Below, in pieces: positions 62,891-64,000 of a DNA stretch of 64,000 nucleotides (positions within the stretch are counted from its first letter, which is position 1; each line of letters opens with the position of its first letter). The stretch is from Apostichopus japonicus (taxonomy: Eukaryota > Echinodermata > Holothuroidea > Aspidochirotida > Stichopodidae). The notes beneath the pieces were generated by a model. It worked only from the letters and a program-made list of their open reading frames with translations. It ran no database searches and was not told the origin of the DNA. Where the stretch lies: NCBI RefSeq assembly GCF_037975245.1, contig NC_092579.1, positions 31,262,666-31,326,665 on the forward strand. The letters are read 5' to 3'. The position numbers and the translations under genes are program-made.

Positions 62891-64000
62891 GGATCGCGGC
62901 AAAAGCAAACTGCCCCCACCTGGTCTCGAGCCCGCGATCCAAAATACGTCACGCTCTCGAGGTACAGAGCAACCAACCGCGCCACGACAGCAGTTGATAT
63001 AAATCTATGTTCGTTTCTAATACTTAAAGTTCCCAGAGACCGTATGAGATCGCATCAAAAGCAAACTGCCCCCACCTGGTCTCGAGCCCGCGATCCAAAA
63101 TACGTCACGCTCTCGAGGTACAGAGCAACCAACCGCGCCACGACAGCAGTTGATATAAATCTATGTTCGTTTCTAATACTTAAAGTTCCAGGGGCCGTAT
63201 AAGATCGCGGCAAAAGCAAACTGCCCCCACCTGGTTTCGAGCCCGCGATCCAAAATACGTCACGCTCTCGAGGTACAGAGCAACCAACCGCGCCACCACA
63301 GCAGTTGATATAAATCTGTGTTCGTTTCTAATACTTAAAGTTCCCAGAGACCGTATAAGATCGCGGCAAAAGCAAACTGCCCCCACCTGGTTTCGAGCCC
63401 GCGATCCAAAATACGTCACGCTCTCGAGGTACAGAGCAACCAACCGCGCCACGACAGCAGTTGATATAAATCTATGTTCGTTTCTAATACTTAAATTTCC
63501 CAGAGACCGTATAAGAACCCGGCAAAAGCAAACTGCCCCCACCTGGTCTCGAGCCCGCGATCCAAAATACGTCACGCTCTCGAGGTACAGAGCAACCAAC
63601 CGCGCCACGACAGCAGTTGATATAAATATATGTTCGTTTCTAATACTTAAAGTTCCCAGAGACCGTATAAGATCGCGGCAAAAGCAAACTGCCCCCACCT
63701 GGTCTCGAGTCCGCGATCCAAAATACGTCACGCTCTCGAGGTACAGAGCAACCAACCGCGCCACGACAGCAGTTGATATAAATCTATGTTCGTTTCTAAT
63801 ACTTAAAGTTCCAAGAGACCGTATAAGATCGCGGCAAAAGCAAACTGCCCCCACCTGGTCTCGAGCCCGCGATCCAAAATACGTGACGCTCTCGAGGTAC
63901 AGAGCAACCAACCGCGCCACGACAGCAGTTGATATAAATCTATGTTCGTTTCTAATACTTAAAGTTCCCAGAGACCGTATAAGATCGCGGCAAAAGCAAA

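Larger units (their letters stand above)
8086..64000 (-). repeat. tRNA-like tandem satellite array, ~155-157 bp unit
   Basis: About 359 head-to-tail units fill the window from 8,086 to its right edge, all in one orientation and without any interruption by foreign sequence that I could see. An example core unit is 54,792-54,947 (156 bp). Length classes come from two places: CCAGAG versus CCCAGAG before the ACCGTA motif (155 or 156 bp), and AGAGCACAACC versus AGAGCAACC in the D-arm-like region (the extra CA gives 157 bp). Variation is concentrated at a few sites, especially the triplet after ACCGTA (TAA-, TGA-, TGG- and CCA-like versions). The minus strand of each unit holds A-box and B-box promoter motifs in tRNA order. 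The strand given is that of the tRNA-like part. The right end of the array is outside the window. Confidence 0.97.

Noticed and set aside
8086-64000. CRISPR array
   Set aside because: Units are contiguous and similar over their full length, without short repeats separated by unique spacers, and the context is eukaryotic.
8086-64000. rDNA or 5S array
   Set aside because: No 5S, 18S or 28S landmarks. The internal promoter is of tRNA type (A and B box), not the 5S A/IE/C type.

Overview
This window is eukaryotic, most likely from an invertebrate animal genome. It has introns with polypyrimidine tracts, AT-rich non-coding sequence crowded with decayed transposons, a fragment of the P2X7-type cysteine-rich domain that is widely dispersed in marine invertebrate genomes, and no compact operon-like coding. 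The exact taxon cannot be read from the sequence. I find no intact gene anywhere in the 64 kb.

Positions 1-8,085 are an arm of old repeats and gene fragments. They hold a hAT-like non-autonomous element with terminal inverted repeats (160-1,112). Next come remnants of a P2X7-domain gene: a broken 5' exon at 1,842-2,129 and a well-preserved C-terminal exon at 2,603-2,774. Three copies of a MITE-like element follow (3,419-3,744 truncated; 4,984-5,451; 7,454-7,894). The last two belong to a longer duplicated segment that shares about 180 bp beyond the right inverted repeat. A decayed transposon-protein N-terminus lies at 4,474-4,875. The rest is non-coding as far as I can see.

Positions 8,086-64,000 are one head-to-tail satellite array, about 359 units of 155-157 bp, all in the same orientation and running off the right edge. 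The minus strand of each unit carries a tRNA-like segment with an A box (TGGCGCRGTTGG) and a B box (GGCTCGAGACC) 40 nt apart in the core. The copies at the left edge keep the best tRNA fold (D stem, T stem and 5 of 7 acceptor pairs in one unit). The homogenised core has lost parts of it. The satellite therefore looks like a tandemly amplified tRNA or tRNA-SINE derivative with a potential Pol III promoter in every unit.

The array has nested higher-order structure. Diagnostic variants recur at offsets of 2,334, 5,137, 4,978, 5,603, 3,894, 4,671, 1,400 and 779 bp, all close to whole numbers of units, as expected from repeated unequal exchange or amplification of multi-unit blocks. Long open frames on both strands (up to about 800 codons) arise because 156 bp is 52 codons and the unit happens to lack stops in one frame on each strand. 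They are not genes.
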